A stretch of 15,424 nt of DNA from JAZDLC01 sp043802345 (GCA_043802345.1 JAZDLC010000325.1:1-15424), one strand, 5' to 3'. Positions 1-7,137 are shown, numbered from the stretch's first letter. Notes: generated by a model from the letters alone, not told the origin. Made by a program: numbers and translations.

Positions 1-264
1 GTCGGCTCGGCTCCGCGGGCGCCCGGCGGGGCGGCACTCCTGCGCAAGATCCTCGCCGGCGAGATCTCCCTGACCTTGGCGGAACTGAAGCGGAAGTACG
101 GGGAGGATGTCACCCGCGACGTGATCCGCCGCAGCATGATCCACTTCCGCGGCCTGCCGGACAGCGAGGAGTGCGAACTCCACTTCGGCGGCTCGTCGCA
201 GAACGCCTGGCGGCAGTTTGCGTTTCAGTACGGGTTGACGTGGAAAGCGGTGCGGAACGGGTGA
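1..264 (+). CDS. Hypothetical protein, C-terminal part (cut by left edge)
   Basis: The reading frame is open from the first base to a TGA at 262-264, giving at least 87 residues, so the true start lies outside the window. A TTG at 76 could serve as an internal start but has no clear ribosome binding site. The visible part begins with an Ala/Pro-rich stretch, then a helical, charged segment (LAELKRKYGEDVTRDVIRRS) and ends in an aromatic-rich tail (AWRQFAFQYGLTW). I do not recognise a family. There is no membrane segment or signal peptide in the visible part. The protein-like composition, unlike the Arg/Pro-rich shadow frames around it, is the main argument that it is real. The repeat-rich gap starts directly after its stop codon. 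Confidence 0.5.
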   Translation, partial: VGSAPRAPGGAALLRKILAGEISLTLAELKRKYGEDVTRDVIRRSMIHFRGLPDSEECELHFGGSSQNAWRQFAFQYGLTWKAVRNG

Positions 265-272
265 GGGTGCCG

Positions 273-345
273 GCAGGAGGGGTTCCCGTCCTGGGAGGGG
301 GGTGGGTGCGACACGGCCGGGCGCCGGGGGGGAGAGGGGCGCAGT
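273..345 (+). repeat. G-rich dispersed repeat, copy A
   Basis: This copy matches 675-748 in the same orientation. A core of 29 bases (293-321) is identical to 695-723, and the flanks match with a few substitutions and one or two single-base length differences. It lies a few bases after the stop codon of the upstream gene. The two copies are about 400 bases apart. Confidence 0.75.
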
Positions 346-406
346 CGCTCGGGCAGGCTTGGGAAGACCCTGCGCAACTCGCTTGGTGCGTCCCCACTCC
401 CCCCGG
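324..406. repeat. Imperfect inverted repeat / potential large hairpin
   Basis: The arm at 324-343 (C-C-G7-AGAG4-CGCA) is nearly complementary to 387-406 (TGCGTC4ACTC6GG), with a 43-base loop that itself contains GCAGG/CCTGC arms (353-357 and 369-373). The left arm lies inside repeat copy A. It could be a cruciform, an RNA structure or the end of a small repeat unit. Confidence 0.45.
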
Positions 407-605
407 CTCGGCCTGCTGGCGTCTGGTGAGAGGATGGGAACCCTCACTCTTTGGGGGTGGTTTCTTCTGAGGTGGGGACCGACCGATGGATGCAGAAGGA
501 GGTCCCGTCCTGGATGGATGTCCTGCCTGCTATTCACAATTGGTCTTCCAGCAGAAGAGGACGAGTCGGAGGTCACCCGGCTACGGGTTGGACCATTCAT
601 CGGCG

Positions 606-635
606 TCGGGGTCGGAATCGGAATCGGAATCGGAA
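606..635 (+). repeat. Hexanucleotide tandem repeat (TCGGAA)n
   Basis: Four perfect TCGGAA units occupy 612-635, preceded by one variant unit TCGGGG at 606-611. It lies in the non-coding gap between the two G-rich repeats. Slippage at such a tract would change its length by multiples of six. Confidence 0.85.
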
Positions 636-663
636 CGACCCGGGAGGTGAAACGACCCCCGCT

Positions 664-686
664 CCCCCTGACGCGCAGGGGGTTTT
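664..686 (+). terminator. Possible rho-independent terminator
   Basis: A perfect 7-bp GC stem (CCCCCTG at 664-670, CAGGGGG at 676-682) with a 5-base loop is followed by TTTT (683-686). The U-run is short, and the right arm overlaps the start of repeat copy B. No gene ends close upstream (nearest stop at 264), so it may end an unrecognised transcript from the repeat region. Confidence 0.35.
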
Positions 687-748
687 CCCGGCTGGGGAGG
701 GGGGTGGGTGCGACACGGCCGGGGCGCCGGCGTGGGAGGGGGCGCAGT
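675..748 (+). repeat. G-rich dispersed repeat, copy B
   Basis: Second copy of the element at 273-345, with the identical core at 695-723 and similar flanks (GCAGGGGG on the left, GCGCAGT on the right). It overlaps the right arm of the hairpin at 664-682. Confidence 0.75.
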
Positions 749-824
749 GCCGACCTGAAGACGATGTTCAGAAACGGCCCATCGCTCGCAGAGCGGTGGC
801 GGGCTCTCCCGTTTTTCCCTGCCG

Positions 825-859
825 TTCTCACCGTCTTCTCATCTCGCGTGAAGTAAACC
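825..859 (+). promoter_or_regulatory. PHO-box-like direct repeat upstream of cotH
   Basis: TTCTCAC (825-831) and TTCTCAT (836-842) are 7-base direct repeats separated by 4 bases, an 11-bp period typical of OmpR/PhoB-family response-regulator sites. A weak -10-like TAAACC follows 11 bases later (854-859). The half-sites differ by one or two bases from those at 8640-8657. The assignment is inference; the site is about 150 bases upstream of the cotH start. Confidence 0.35.
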
Positions 860-991
860 GTTCCAGTGCTCTTGAAGGCCTATCAAGCGGCGACCGCTCC
901 GAAACTGCGCCGGCGAGGGCCCTTGAGGAGGCGGGCTGGTTCGTTTCACCAGTCGTCGACCCGACAAATCACACATGGTGGAGTTTCGCGG

Positions 992-3400
992 ATGAACGCA
1001 AGACTTGGAGCTTTCCTTGTCGTCGCCCTCAGCTTCTGTGCTCAGGCCGACGCTCAGACCCCTGCCCTGTACGACGAAGCGACCCTGCGGACCTTCGAAC
1101 TGACATTCGACCAGCCGAACTACTGGTCGCTGCTCCTGGCCAACAAGGAGGCGGAGATCTACATCGAGGCGGACCTGACCGTGGACGGCGTCGTCTATCC
1201 CGACGTGGGAGTCCGGTTCAAAGGGAATGCCTCCTACACCGGCATCGGGACTTCGGAAAAGAAGCCGTTCAACATCGACTTGAATGAGTTTGTTCCGGGC
1301 CAGGACATCCAGGGGTACAAGAAGCTGATCTTGAACAACGGCTTCAAGGACCCGAGCTGGGTCAGGGAGGTGCTGAGCTACCACATCTTCCGTGACTACA
1401 TTCCCGCCCCGAAGGCCAACTTCGTGAAGCTGCTCATCAACGGAGAGAACTGGGGCATCTATGGCAACGTCCAGCACATCGATGACGAGATGCTCGAGGA
1501 GTGGTTCAACGGACCGGATGGGAATCTCTACAAGTCGGTCGGTGAGGGACCTGGGCCGTCCACATCCTCCCTCAACTGGCTCGGGACCAATCCGACGTCG
1601 TATGACGGACCGTACGAACTGAAGACCGAGGACAGCCTGACCCCGTGGACCGATCTGATCGAGCTCTGCGATGTTCTCAACAACACCACGGGAATGACGA
1701 CCTATGCGGCGCTGCAGCCGATCCTCAACGTGGACCGGGCCATCTGGATGCTCGCGCTGAACAACGTCTTCTGCAACCTCGACAGCTACTATGGCATGGG
1801 GCACAACTACTACGTCTTCCATGACGACTATCACGGCCGTATGCAGACCTTGCATTGGGACCTGAACGAGAGCTTCGGCGTCTTCACCATGGGGCTCCCC
1901 CCCGGAACCGCCGCGACCCTGAGCCCCTTCTACATGGTGACGAACTCCGAGCGTCCCCTGGTCGTGAAACTGGTCGGCGACACGGTCGGCAGGCAGGACT
2001 TCCTGGCGCACATGCGCACCGCCCTCGACCAATTCGACTGGACCGTTGTCGGCCCGCTGGCGCAAACGTATCAGGACCTGATCCGCACCGAAGTGTACGC
2101 CGACACCAAGAAGCTGTACACGAACCAGAATTTCGACGACAACCTCACGCAGGACGTCTGGGCGAGCGGGGCCCTGGCACCGGGCCTCCAGCCTTTCATC
2201 AATACGAGGCGCAGCTATCTCCTCGGTCTGTCGGACTTCACGGTGGCGACCGCCTCGATCAGCGGGGTCGCGCACACTCCCGACAGTCCGCTGGACACTG
2301 ATGAGATCTGGGTCAGCGCGACCGTCGCACCCGGCGTGTCGATCGGTGGAGTCGAGCTGTTCTGGCGGGTCCTTGGTGCCTTCGACGGCGTCGCAATGGC
2401 GGATGACGGGCTGCATCAGGACGGCGCGGCGGGCGACCTCACCTACGGCGCTTCCATTCCGGCCCAACTCTCCGGTACCCATGTCGAGTACTACGTCCGC
2501 GCACGTACCACGACTGGCGCGGCCACGTTCAATCCCCAGAAAAGTGAACACGCTCCCTACTCACTCCTCGTCACCAGTTCCGCCCCGACAGCCGGACTCT
2601 CGATCAACGAGTTCATGGCCAAGAACAACAACGGCATCGTGGACGAAGCGGGTCAATACGAGGACTGGATCGAGCTGGTCAACACCGGAACCACGACCCT
2701 GGATCTGGGCGGAATGTACTTGACCGACGATCTCTCCGATCCGACGCAATGGCAGATCCCGGCCGGCACCCTACTCCTGCCCGATGAGGTCCTGCTGATC
2801 TGGGCGGATGAAGACCTCACAGATGGGCCGATGCATGCCGATTTCAAGCTCTCCGCCGATGGCGAGGAGATCGGGCTGTTCGCCTCGGATGGAACAACTC
2901 CCATCGACACCGTGACGTTCGGCCCGCAGGTCGCGGACATCTCGTCTGGCCTTCTGTTCGATGGCGTGGGCCCGTCGGTCACATTCCTCGACCCTTCGCC
3001 GGACGCTCTGAACAGCGGTGGGGCGTGCGGTACCCGGCGGTACTCCGCTCTTGATTCGACCACGCATCCCGTGGGCCTCGACCTGACCGGCGTGCCGCAA
3101 CAGGGAGCCTCCGTCTCGCTCGACATCACCGGCGGAGCCGCGAGCGCTCGAGTGTACCTGTTCGTCTCACCGTCCGCCGCCTATCAGCCGGTGGGCGCCG
3201 TCGGTGTGGTGCTGTTCGACCTGGCTCAGTCCATCCTCTTACCGCTCACCCTGGACGGGACCGGCGCGTTCTCCATCAACCTGACCATCCCCAACCCGAG
3301 TTCGGCGGTTGGCCTGCCGCTCTACCTGCAGGCGTTCTCCCTGCCGACGGGCGGCCCCAAGACCGCGTCGAACGGACTGGAACTGATCGTCTGTCCCTGA
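992..3400 (+). CDS. cotH: Secreted CotH-family protein kinase with lamin-tail domain
   Basis: The product has 802 residues. I chose ATG 992 because GGAG at 980-983 sits 8 bases upstream and it begins a clear signal peptide (residues 1-22, ending AQADAQ); the in-frame upstream extension is Arg-rich and not secretory. Residues 30-400 show CotH features: GVRFKGNASY (73-82), KKPFNIDLNEF, a Leu-Asn-Asn and VREVLSYHIFRD block, NLDSYYGMGHNYY (Asp264) and HWDLNESFG (Asp290). The two Asp residues match the catalytic and metal-binding positions of this protein-kinase-like fold. An Ig-like stretch (about 416-530) leads to a lamin-tail domain (537-655, starting SINEFMAKNNNG) and a beta-rich end domain (692-802) resembling C-terminal domains of other secreted proteins. 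CotH proteins phosphorylate secreted or coat proteins; the target here is unknown. A polyphosphate polymerase gene follows 113 bases later. Confidence 0.9.
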   Translation: MNARLGAFLVVALSFCAQADAQTPALYDEATLRTFELTFDQPNYWSLLLANKEAEIYIEADLTVDGVVYPDVGVRFKGNASYTGIGTSEKKPFNIDLNEFVPGQDIQGYKKLILNNGFKDPSWVREVLSYHIFRDYIPAPKANFVKLLINGENWGIYGNVQHIDDEMLEEWFNGPDGNLYKSVGEGPGPSTSSLNWLGTNPTSYDGPYELKTEDSLTPWTDLIELCDVLNNTTGMTTYAALQPILNVDRAIWMLALNNVFCNLDSYYGMGHNYYVFHDDYHGRMQTLHWDLNESFGVFTMGLPPGTAATLSPFYMVTNSERPLVVKLVGDTVGRQDFLAHMRTALDQFDWTVVGPLAQTYQDLIRTEVYADTKKLYTNQNFDDNLTQDVWASGALAPGLQPFINTRRSYLLGLSDFTVATASISGVAHTPDSPLDTDEIWVSATVAPGVSIGGVELFWRVLGAFDGVAMADDGLHQDGAAGDLTYGASIPAQLSGTHVEYYVRARTTTGAATFNPQKSEHAPYSLLVTSSAPTAGLSINEFMAKNNNGIVDEAGQYEDWIELVNTGTTTLDLGGMYLTDDLSDPTQWQIPAGTLLLPDEVLLIWADEDLTDGPMHADFKLSADGEEIGLFASDGTTPIDTVTFGPQVADISSGLLFDGVGPSVTFLDPSPDALNSGGACGTRRYSALDSTTHPVGLDLTGVPQQGASVSLDITGGAASARVYLFVSPSAAYQPVGAVGVVLFDLAQSILLPLTLDGTGAFSINLTIPNPSSAVGLPLYLQAFSLPTGGPKTASNGLELIVCP

Positions 3401-3425
3401 ATCCTCCTGGCTTCACCGCCGTGAG

Positions 3426-3464
3426 GCCCTCTCCCCCTCCCGAAGCATGGTGGGGGGGGAGGGC
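3426..3464 (+). terminator. Terminator-like hairpin after cotH
   Basis: The arm GCCCTC-T-CCCCC (from 3426) can pair with GGGGGAGGGC ending at 3464, leaving one bulged T and a loop around CGAAGCATGG. It begins 25 bases after the cotH stop. The tail (GTCTTACAAG) lacks a real U-run, so termination may be partial, or the hairpin may protect the cotH mRNA end. Confidence 0.45.
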
Positions 3465-3513
3465 GTCTTACAAGAAACAGAGGAGCCGACAACCTCTGTC
3501 ACGGAGGTAGACC

Positions 3514-4944
3514 GTGTCGAATAATCCCCGGTTCGACGGCACGCTGACATCGCGTTACGAATGCAAGTATCTCATCGACGAGCCGCTCTCGCATTGCGTG
3601 CGTCGCTTCATCAAGCCGTTCCTAGTCCCCGACCCATACAGTCTGCGGCACGCCGATCTCCGCTACCCGGTGTTCTCCCTCTATCTGGACACGGCCTCGC
3701 TGCGCTTTTATCGGGACACGCTGCAAGGGATCAAGAACCGCTTCAAGCTCCGCCTGCGCTACTACTCCGCGGACGATCCCTCGTCGCCCGTGTTCTTCGA
3801 GATCAAGAAGCGCGTCGACAAGATCGTGCGGAAGAACCGTGAGTGCGTGGACCGCGGGGACGCCGAGGCCTTTCTCGATGGCTGCGGCGTCCGGCCGGCG
3901 CAGTTCGGGCGCAGGTACGGCAAGGACTTCCAGGAGTTCCAACAGCGGTGCCGAGAGACACGGGCCAGACCCACGCTGCGGATTCAGTACTTGCGCGAGG
4001 CGTACGAATCTCGCGGCAGGGATCCGGTCCGGATCACCTTCGATTCGAACCTGCAGCACTCACTGGTCGACCAACCGACCCTCACGGACCTGCGCGGCGA
4101 CTGGCGTCCGACTCCGGTGAACGGCGTGATCCTCGAGGTCAAGTTCACGGAACGTTGCCCCCTGTGGGTCAGGCAGATGATCAGTAACTTCCAGTTGGAC
4201 CGGCGGAGCGTCCCGAAGTACGTGATGTCCGTGGACGAAGTCGTCGCCGCCGGGAGGCACTTCCTGCTGCGCGCGCACGCCGCGGGAGCGGGCCGGCCGC
4301 CGGTGGCAAGGCAATACGAAGCGAGTTCCCAGCGACATGGATATTCTTCAAGAGCTCTTCAACGATCCGTCGCAGGCGCGGCCGGAGTACGGCCTGAACG
4401 CGATGTTGCTCTCCCTCCTGACGGCCTTCGTGCTCGGCCAGCTCATCGCCTGGGTCTACAGACGCACGCATGTCGGCCTGTCGTATTCCCGCTCCTTCAC
4501 CCAATCGCTGGTGCTCATCAACATGGTCGTGGCCACGGTGATGTTCGTCATCGGCAACAGCATCGTCACGGCCTTCGGACTGATCGGCGCCCTGGCGATC
4601 ATCCGCTTCCGCAACGTGCTGAAGGACACCCGCGATACCGTATTCGTGTTCTTCACCCTGGTGCTGGGGATGGCCATCGGGTCACAGCGGTACCTGACGG
4701 CCACGGTCGGCACCCTGGCGCTGCTGGCCGCCGCCGTCTACCTGCAGTACGTGGCGTTCGGAAGCTGCGGCATGTTCCACGGCCATCTCAGCTTCAGGGT
4801 GGAAGGAAACGACCTCCGGTCCGAACTGTTCAGTCCGATTCTGGAGCGCTTCTGCCGTCGCACCAGCGAGCTGTCCGTGCGGCAGGGATCCGGCATGACC
4901 GAGTACGTGTTCCAGGTTCACCTGCGGGACCGCACTCGCGGTGA
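3514..4944 (+). CDS. VTC-domain polyphosphate polymerase (frame extends into next gene)
   Basis: A GTG start at 3514 has a strong GGAGG (3503-3507) six bases upstream. Residues 1-245 form a VTC-type triphosphate-tunnel domain: RYECKY (Arg14, Glu16, Lys18), RFKLRLRYYS (77-85), FFEIKKRVDKIVRKNR (94-109), RITFD (173-177), ILEVKF (Glu208, Lys210) and SVPKY (Lys235). These basic and acidic residues line the tunnel where VTC enzymes build polyphosphate from a nucleoside triphosphate. No signal peptide or membrane segment is seen, so it should be cytoplasmic and work with the next gene's membrane protein. The domain ends near 4250, but no in-frame stop occurs until 4942-4944, so about 200 residues overlap the DUF4956 gene in another frame. 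That Arg/Pro/His-rich tail looks like an out-of-frame product. The functional protein is probably 245-280 residues; the family call is firm, the C-terminus uncertain. Confidence 0.85.
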   Translation: MSNNPRFDGTLTSRYECKYLIDEPLSHCVRRFIKPFLVPDPYSLRHADLRYPVFSLYLDTASLRFYRDTLQGIKNRFKLRLRYYSADDPSSPVFFEIKKRVDKIVRKNRECVDRGDAEAFLDGCGVRPAQFGRRYGKDFQEFQQRCRETRARPTLRIQYLREAYESRGRDPVRITFDSNLQHSLVDQPTLTDLRGDWRPTPVNGVILEVKFTERCPLWVRQMISNFQLDRRSVPKYVMSVDEVVAAGRHFLLRAHAAGAGRPPVARQYEASSQRHGYSSRALQRSVAGAAGVRPERDVALPPDGLRARPAHRLGLQTHACRPVVFPLLHPIAGAHQHGRGHGDVRHRQQHRHGLRTDRRPGDHPLPQRAEGHPRYRIRVLHPGAGDGHRVTAVPDGHGRHPGAAGRRRLPAVRGVRKLRHVPRPSQLQGGRKRPPVRTVQSDSGALLPSHQRAVRAAGIRHDRVRVPGSPAGPHSR

Positions 4945-5026
4945 CGAGATGATCCGCGCCCTCGAGAGCCTCGGCGGACTCGGCGCTGTCTCCCTGGCCC
5001 TGCAGGATGGACTTTCCGAGGTGTAG
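4337..5026 (+). CDS. DUF4956 family membrane protein
   Basis: The 229-residue protein has a membrane half and a soluble half. Hydrophobic segments lie near residues 20-41, 56-73, 77-90, 101-115 and 122-142. The family signature GALAIIRFRNVLKDTRD is at 84-100, at the membrane edge. Residues 148-229 form a soluble domain ending in a mixed alpha/beta pattern (TEYVFQVHLRDRTRGDEMIRAL) that recalls small ACT-like C-terminal domains. DUF4956 genes commonly sit beside VTC-domain genes and often beside cotH. The function is not established; a role in anchoring the polymerase or passing its product through the membrane is inference. No good ribosome binding site precedes ATG 4337, so translation may be coupled to the VTC gene. 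The stop overlaps the earliest possible start of the next gene. Confidence 0.88.
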   Translation: MDILQELFNDPSQARPEYGLNAMLLSLLTAFVLGQLIAWVYRRTHVGLSYSRSFTQSLVLINMVVATVMFVIGNSIVTAFGLIGALAIIRFRNVLKDTRDTVFVFFTLVLGMAIGSQRYLTATVGTLALLAAAVYLQYVAFGSCGMFHGHLSFRVEGNDLRSELFSPILERFCRRTSELSVRQGSGMTEYVFQVHLRDRTRGDEMIRALESLGGLGAVSLALQDGLSEV

Positions 5027-6191
5027 TTTGGCGAACAGCGGGACGATCCGCACTCCTCTGTCACAACAGTGGCAACGGTTCAGACAGGGCGGCCTGCCGC
5101 TCGTGATCTGGCTCTGCGCGGCCGGCGGCATGTTGTTCATGCTGGCGGATCGCCGGGCTGAGCGGGTGTATCTCGGCCTGGCGCGGGAAGTGACCTTCGA
5201 GGTTTCAGCGGTCCGGGCCGGAGAACTCAAAGAACTGCGCGTCGGCCTGTATCAGACCGTGGCCGAAGGCGAGGCTGTGGCCTTGCTTCGCGAGGATGAC
5301 CTGGAGGGCGCCATTCACGTCGCCCGCGAGGAGCTCGAGCGCCTGGCCGCGGAGTTGCGGTGCGGCAGCGCCCGCATCCGGACCGGCGCCGAGGCAGATC
5401 GTATCCGCGGCGCCCAAGACTACCTGGGGCTGCTGCGTCGCTATCTGATGGACGAGAACACTCTCGCCATCGAGGCCATGCAGGTTCAGGTCCAGGCGAC
5501 CAGTGACGAACTGGAGGCCGACCGCATCGAGGTCCAACTCAATCGCTCGCGCCGGCTGCTGGAGGACGAGGTGTCGTCGGCAGGCGATGTCGACGACTTG
5601 ATGAAGCTCCACCAAAAGGCTCTCGGAGGCGCCCGCGAGAACCGGAAGCGCCTGGCCGCGCTCAACGCCCGCCTGGAGCTGGCCCGTGGACGGACCCAGG
5701 ACCTGACGGCAGCGACGCCGCGCCAGAGCGACCTGGAAGATCTTCTGGCGGGAATGAGGGCTGCCGTGAAGGTCCAACAGGCGCGCATCGACGTACTCGA
5801 GCAGAAGCGGCGCTCCTTGCTGCTCAGGGCTCCTGTCTCCGGCCAGGTGGCGCGGGTCCTGGCGCGCCCGGGTCAGGCGGTCCTCGCAGGAGAACCCGTG
5901 CTGGAACTGATCGGCGGCGCTCCCGATGAAGTCGTACTCTATGTTCCGGCGGGCGCCGCCGAGTCGCCGCGGCTTTCCCAGCGCATGCTTATTTCACGGA
6001 TCTCCGCCCCGGCGGAACAGCAGGAGGCCGTGGTCCAGTGCGCCGCCCCCGCCCTCGCGGAACTGCCTCCGCAGCTCTGGAGGAACCCCGAGGTCCGTGA
6101 GTACGGACGGGCGTACCTGGTGGGACCGGTGAGGCGAATGAACTTGGTCGCGGGAGAAACCGTCCGAATCTCTCCCGTACCGGGCGACTGA
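5007..6191 (+). CDS. HlyD-like membrane-fusion / adaptor protein
   Basis: The 394-residue product has one N-terminal membrane helix (about 30-47), a first half-lipoyl motif (62-97, AGELKELRVGLYQTVAEGE), a long coiled coil (about 100-270) and the second half-lipoyl motif (271-300, RAPVSGQVARVLARPGQAVL), then a beta domain with a VAGETVRISP end. This is the plan of periplasmic adaptors that link inner-membrane transporters to outer-membrane partners. ATG 5007 overlaps the DUF4956 stop by 20 bases. A TTG at 5028, two bases after that stop and 6 bases after GAGG (5018-5021), is an equally good start. No ABC, RND or MFS pump gene or TolC-like gene is present, so the natural partner here may be the DUF4956 protein. 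Function in the cassette is inferred. Confidence 0.85.
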   Translation: MDFPRCSLANSGTIRTPLSQQWQRFRQGGLPLVIWLCAAGGMLFMLADRRAERVYLGLAREVTFEVSAVRAGELKELRVGLYQTVAEGEAVALLREDDLEGAIHVAREELERLAAELRCGSARIRTGAEADRIRGAQDYLGLLRRYLMDENTLAIEAMQVQVQATSDELEADRIEVQLNRSRRLLEDEVSSAGDVDDLMKLHQKALGGARENRKRLAALNARLELARGRTQDLTAATPRQSDLEDLLAGMRAAVKVQQARIDVLEQKRRSLLLRAPVSGQVARVLARPGQAVLAGEPVLELIGGAPDEVVLYVPAGAAESPRLSQRMLISRISAPAEQQEAVVQCAAPALAELPPQLWRNPEVREYGRAYLVGPVRRMNLVAGETVRISPVPGD

Positions 6192-6199
6192 CCCCGCAT

Positions 6200-6220
6200 T
6201 GCCGTGCGTCGTTCACGGCA
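6200..6220 (+). terminator. Hairpin just after the HlyD-like gene
   Basis: A perfect 7-bp stem, TGCCGTG (6200-6206) with CACGGCA (6214-6220), with a 7-base loop, begins 9 bases after the stop codon. No U-run follows (GGGGATAGG). It may stabilise the transcript end or act as a weak terminator for the VTC-DUF4956-HlyD unit. The remaining bases to the next gene at 6460 show no clear feature. Confidence 0.3.
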
Positions 6221-6459
6221 GGGGATAGGGCCGTCGTCACGCGGTCCGGCCGCCGGGCCGGAGCCGCGACCGGAGTCAGGCCCTGGTGGTACAACTCGAC
6301 CTGGGTCTCCGGCGTCTTCCGCCGCAATGACTTCTGGCCCGGGCCGGCGCGGAGCTCCCCTTCCGGACTCCTCGGCCGATCGACGGTTGGAAAGATCAGG
6401 TGCAATCGAGCACGCGAACGTGTACGTGTAAGGCCTCGGGCACGCCGTGAGACCGCTTC

Positions 6460-7137
6460 ATGCACATCCTCGTCGTGGAAGATTACGTCCCCTTGCGTAC
6501 CGCGGTAGTGAAGGCCCTCCGCGAGGAGAGTTACGCGGTCGACGAGGTGGGCGACGGCGTCCAGGGGCTTTCCAGGATCTTCACCGAAGATCATGACGTC
6601 GTCATTCTCGACCTGAACCTCCCCGGGCTCGACGGGCTCTCGCTCCTCGAGCGTGTGCGGCGCGAGAAGCGGTCCTGTCACGTGCTGATCACCACGGCCC
6701 GCGACGGAGTCGAGGATCGGGTGCGGGGTCTCGACCTCGGTGCGGATGATTACCTCGTCAAGCCGTTCGCGATGGCGGAGCTGCTCGCGCGCGTGCGCGC
6801 CCTCGTGCGCCGCGCCTATTCGCGGAAGGAAACGGAGATCACGATCGGCCACGTGCGCGTCCGAACCAGCGACCACACGGTCTTCGTGGAAGACGAGCCG
6901 GTGGAACTCACCGCCAAGGAGTATGCGCTCCTCGAGTACCTCATGCTCCGGGCCGGAGAGGTCGTGACGCGCACCGAGATCTGGGAACATATCTACGACG
7001 AGCGCGCCGAGGTCATGAGCAACGTCGTCGATGTCTACGTCGGCTACCTGCGCAAGAAGATCGAACGGCCCGGCCGCCCCCCACTCATCAGGACGCGGCG
7101 TGGCGAAGGGTATCTCCTCGCGGAAGGTGAGGCGTGA
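6460..7137 (+). CDS. OmpR-family response regulator
   Basis: The 225-residue protein has a receiver domain (1-118) with the acidic pair Glu7/Asp8, phospho-acceptor Asp51 (VVILDLNLPG), Thr79 and Lys101 (DDYLVKPF). A winged-helix DNA-binding domain follows (about 128-223), containing ELTAKEYALLEYLM and the VVDVYVGYLRKKIE recognition-helix region, ending RRGEGYLL. Its stop overlaps the start of the sensor kinase gene, so the two are translated together. Regulators of this family bind tandem direct repeats with about 11-bp period, and such a repeat lies just past the kinase gene (8640-8657). The start ATG has only a weak upstream GTGAGA. The signal is unknown. Confidence 0.95.
   Translation: MHILVVEDYVPLRTAVVKALREESYAVDEVGDGVQGLSRIFTEDHDVVILDLNLPGLDGLSLLERVRREKRSCHVLITTARDGVEDRVRGLDLGADDYLVKPFAMAELLARVRALVRRAYSRKETEITIGHVRVRTSDHTVFVEDEPVELTAKEYALLEYLMLRAGEVVTRTEIWEHIYDERAEVMSNVVDVYVGYLRKKIERPGRPPLIRTRRGEGYLLAEGEA

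Larger units (their letters stand above)
265..991. other. Long non-coding, repeat-rich intergenic region
   Basis: About 730 bases hold no convincing gene. Frames that stay open here give Arg/Gly/Pro-rich products that change character at the repeats. The stretch contains two copies of a G-rich element (273-345 and 675-748), an imperfect inverted repeat (324-343 with 387-406), a short hairpin at 425-446 (GTGAG/CTCAC arms), a hexanucleotide tandem repeat (606-635), a GC hairpin followed by TTTT (664-686), and a 4-bp hairpin followed by TTTTT (800-816). The right end carries a direct repeat (825-842) that may be the cotH promoter region. A structured RNA or a species-specific intergenic repeat family would fit. 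Confidence 0.6.

Noticed and set aside
606..635. TCGGAA repeats as a CRISPR or origin iteron array
   Set aside because: The units are contiguous hexamers without spacers, and no cas, dnaA or rep gene is nearby.
800..816. Mini-terminator CGGG-CTCT-CCCG-TTTTT
   Set aside because: The stem has only four base pairs and no gene ends nearby, so I mention it only within the gap description.
866..991. Upstream start for cotH (42 extra residues)
   Set aside because: The extension is basic and not secretory; ATG 992 has a GGAG site and starts a signal peptide.
302..1287. Plus-strand frames at 302-856 and 451-1287
   Set aside because: They cross the G-rich repeats, the tandem hexamer and the start of cotH; their products are Arg/Gly/Pro-rich without any domain.
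839..2551. Long minus-strand open frame of 570 codons
   Set aside because: It lies opposite the clearly conserved CotH gene, has no ribosome site and reads as the complement of GC-rich codons.
6204..6431. 75-codon plus-strand frame in the gap before the response regulator
   Set aside because: The product is Gly/Ser/Arg/Pro-rich, has no ribosome site and starts inside the hairpin at 6200-6220.
5989..6990. Minus-strand open frame of 333 codons
   Set aside because: It crosses the HlyD-like gene end, the gap and the response regulator gene, and has no recognisable domain.
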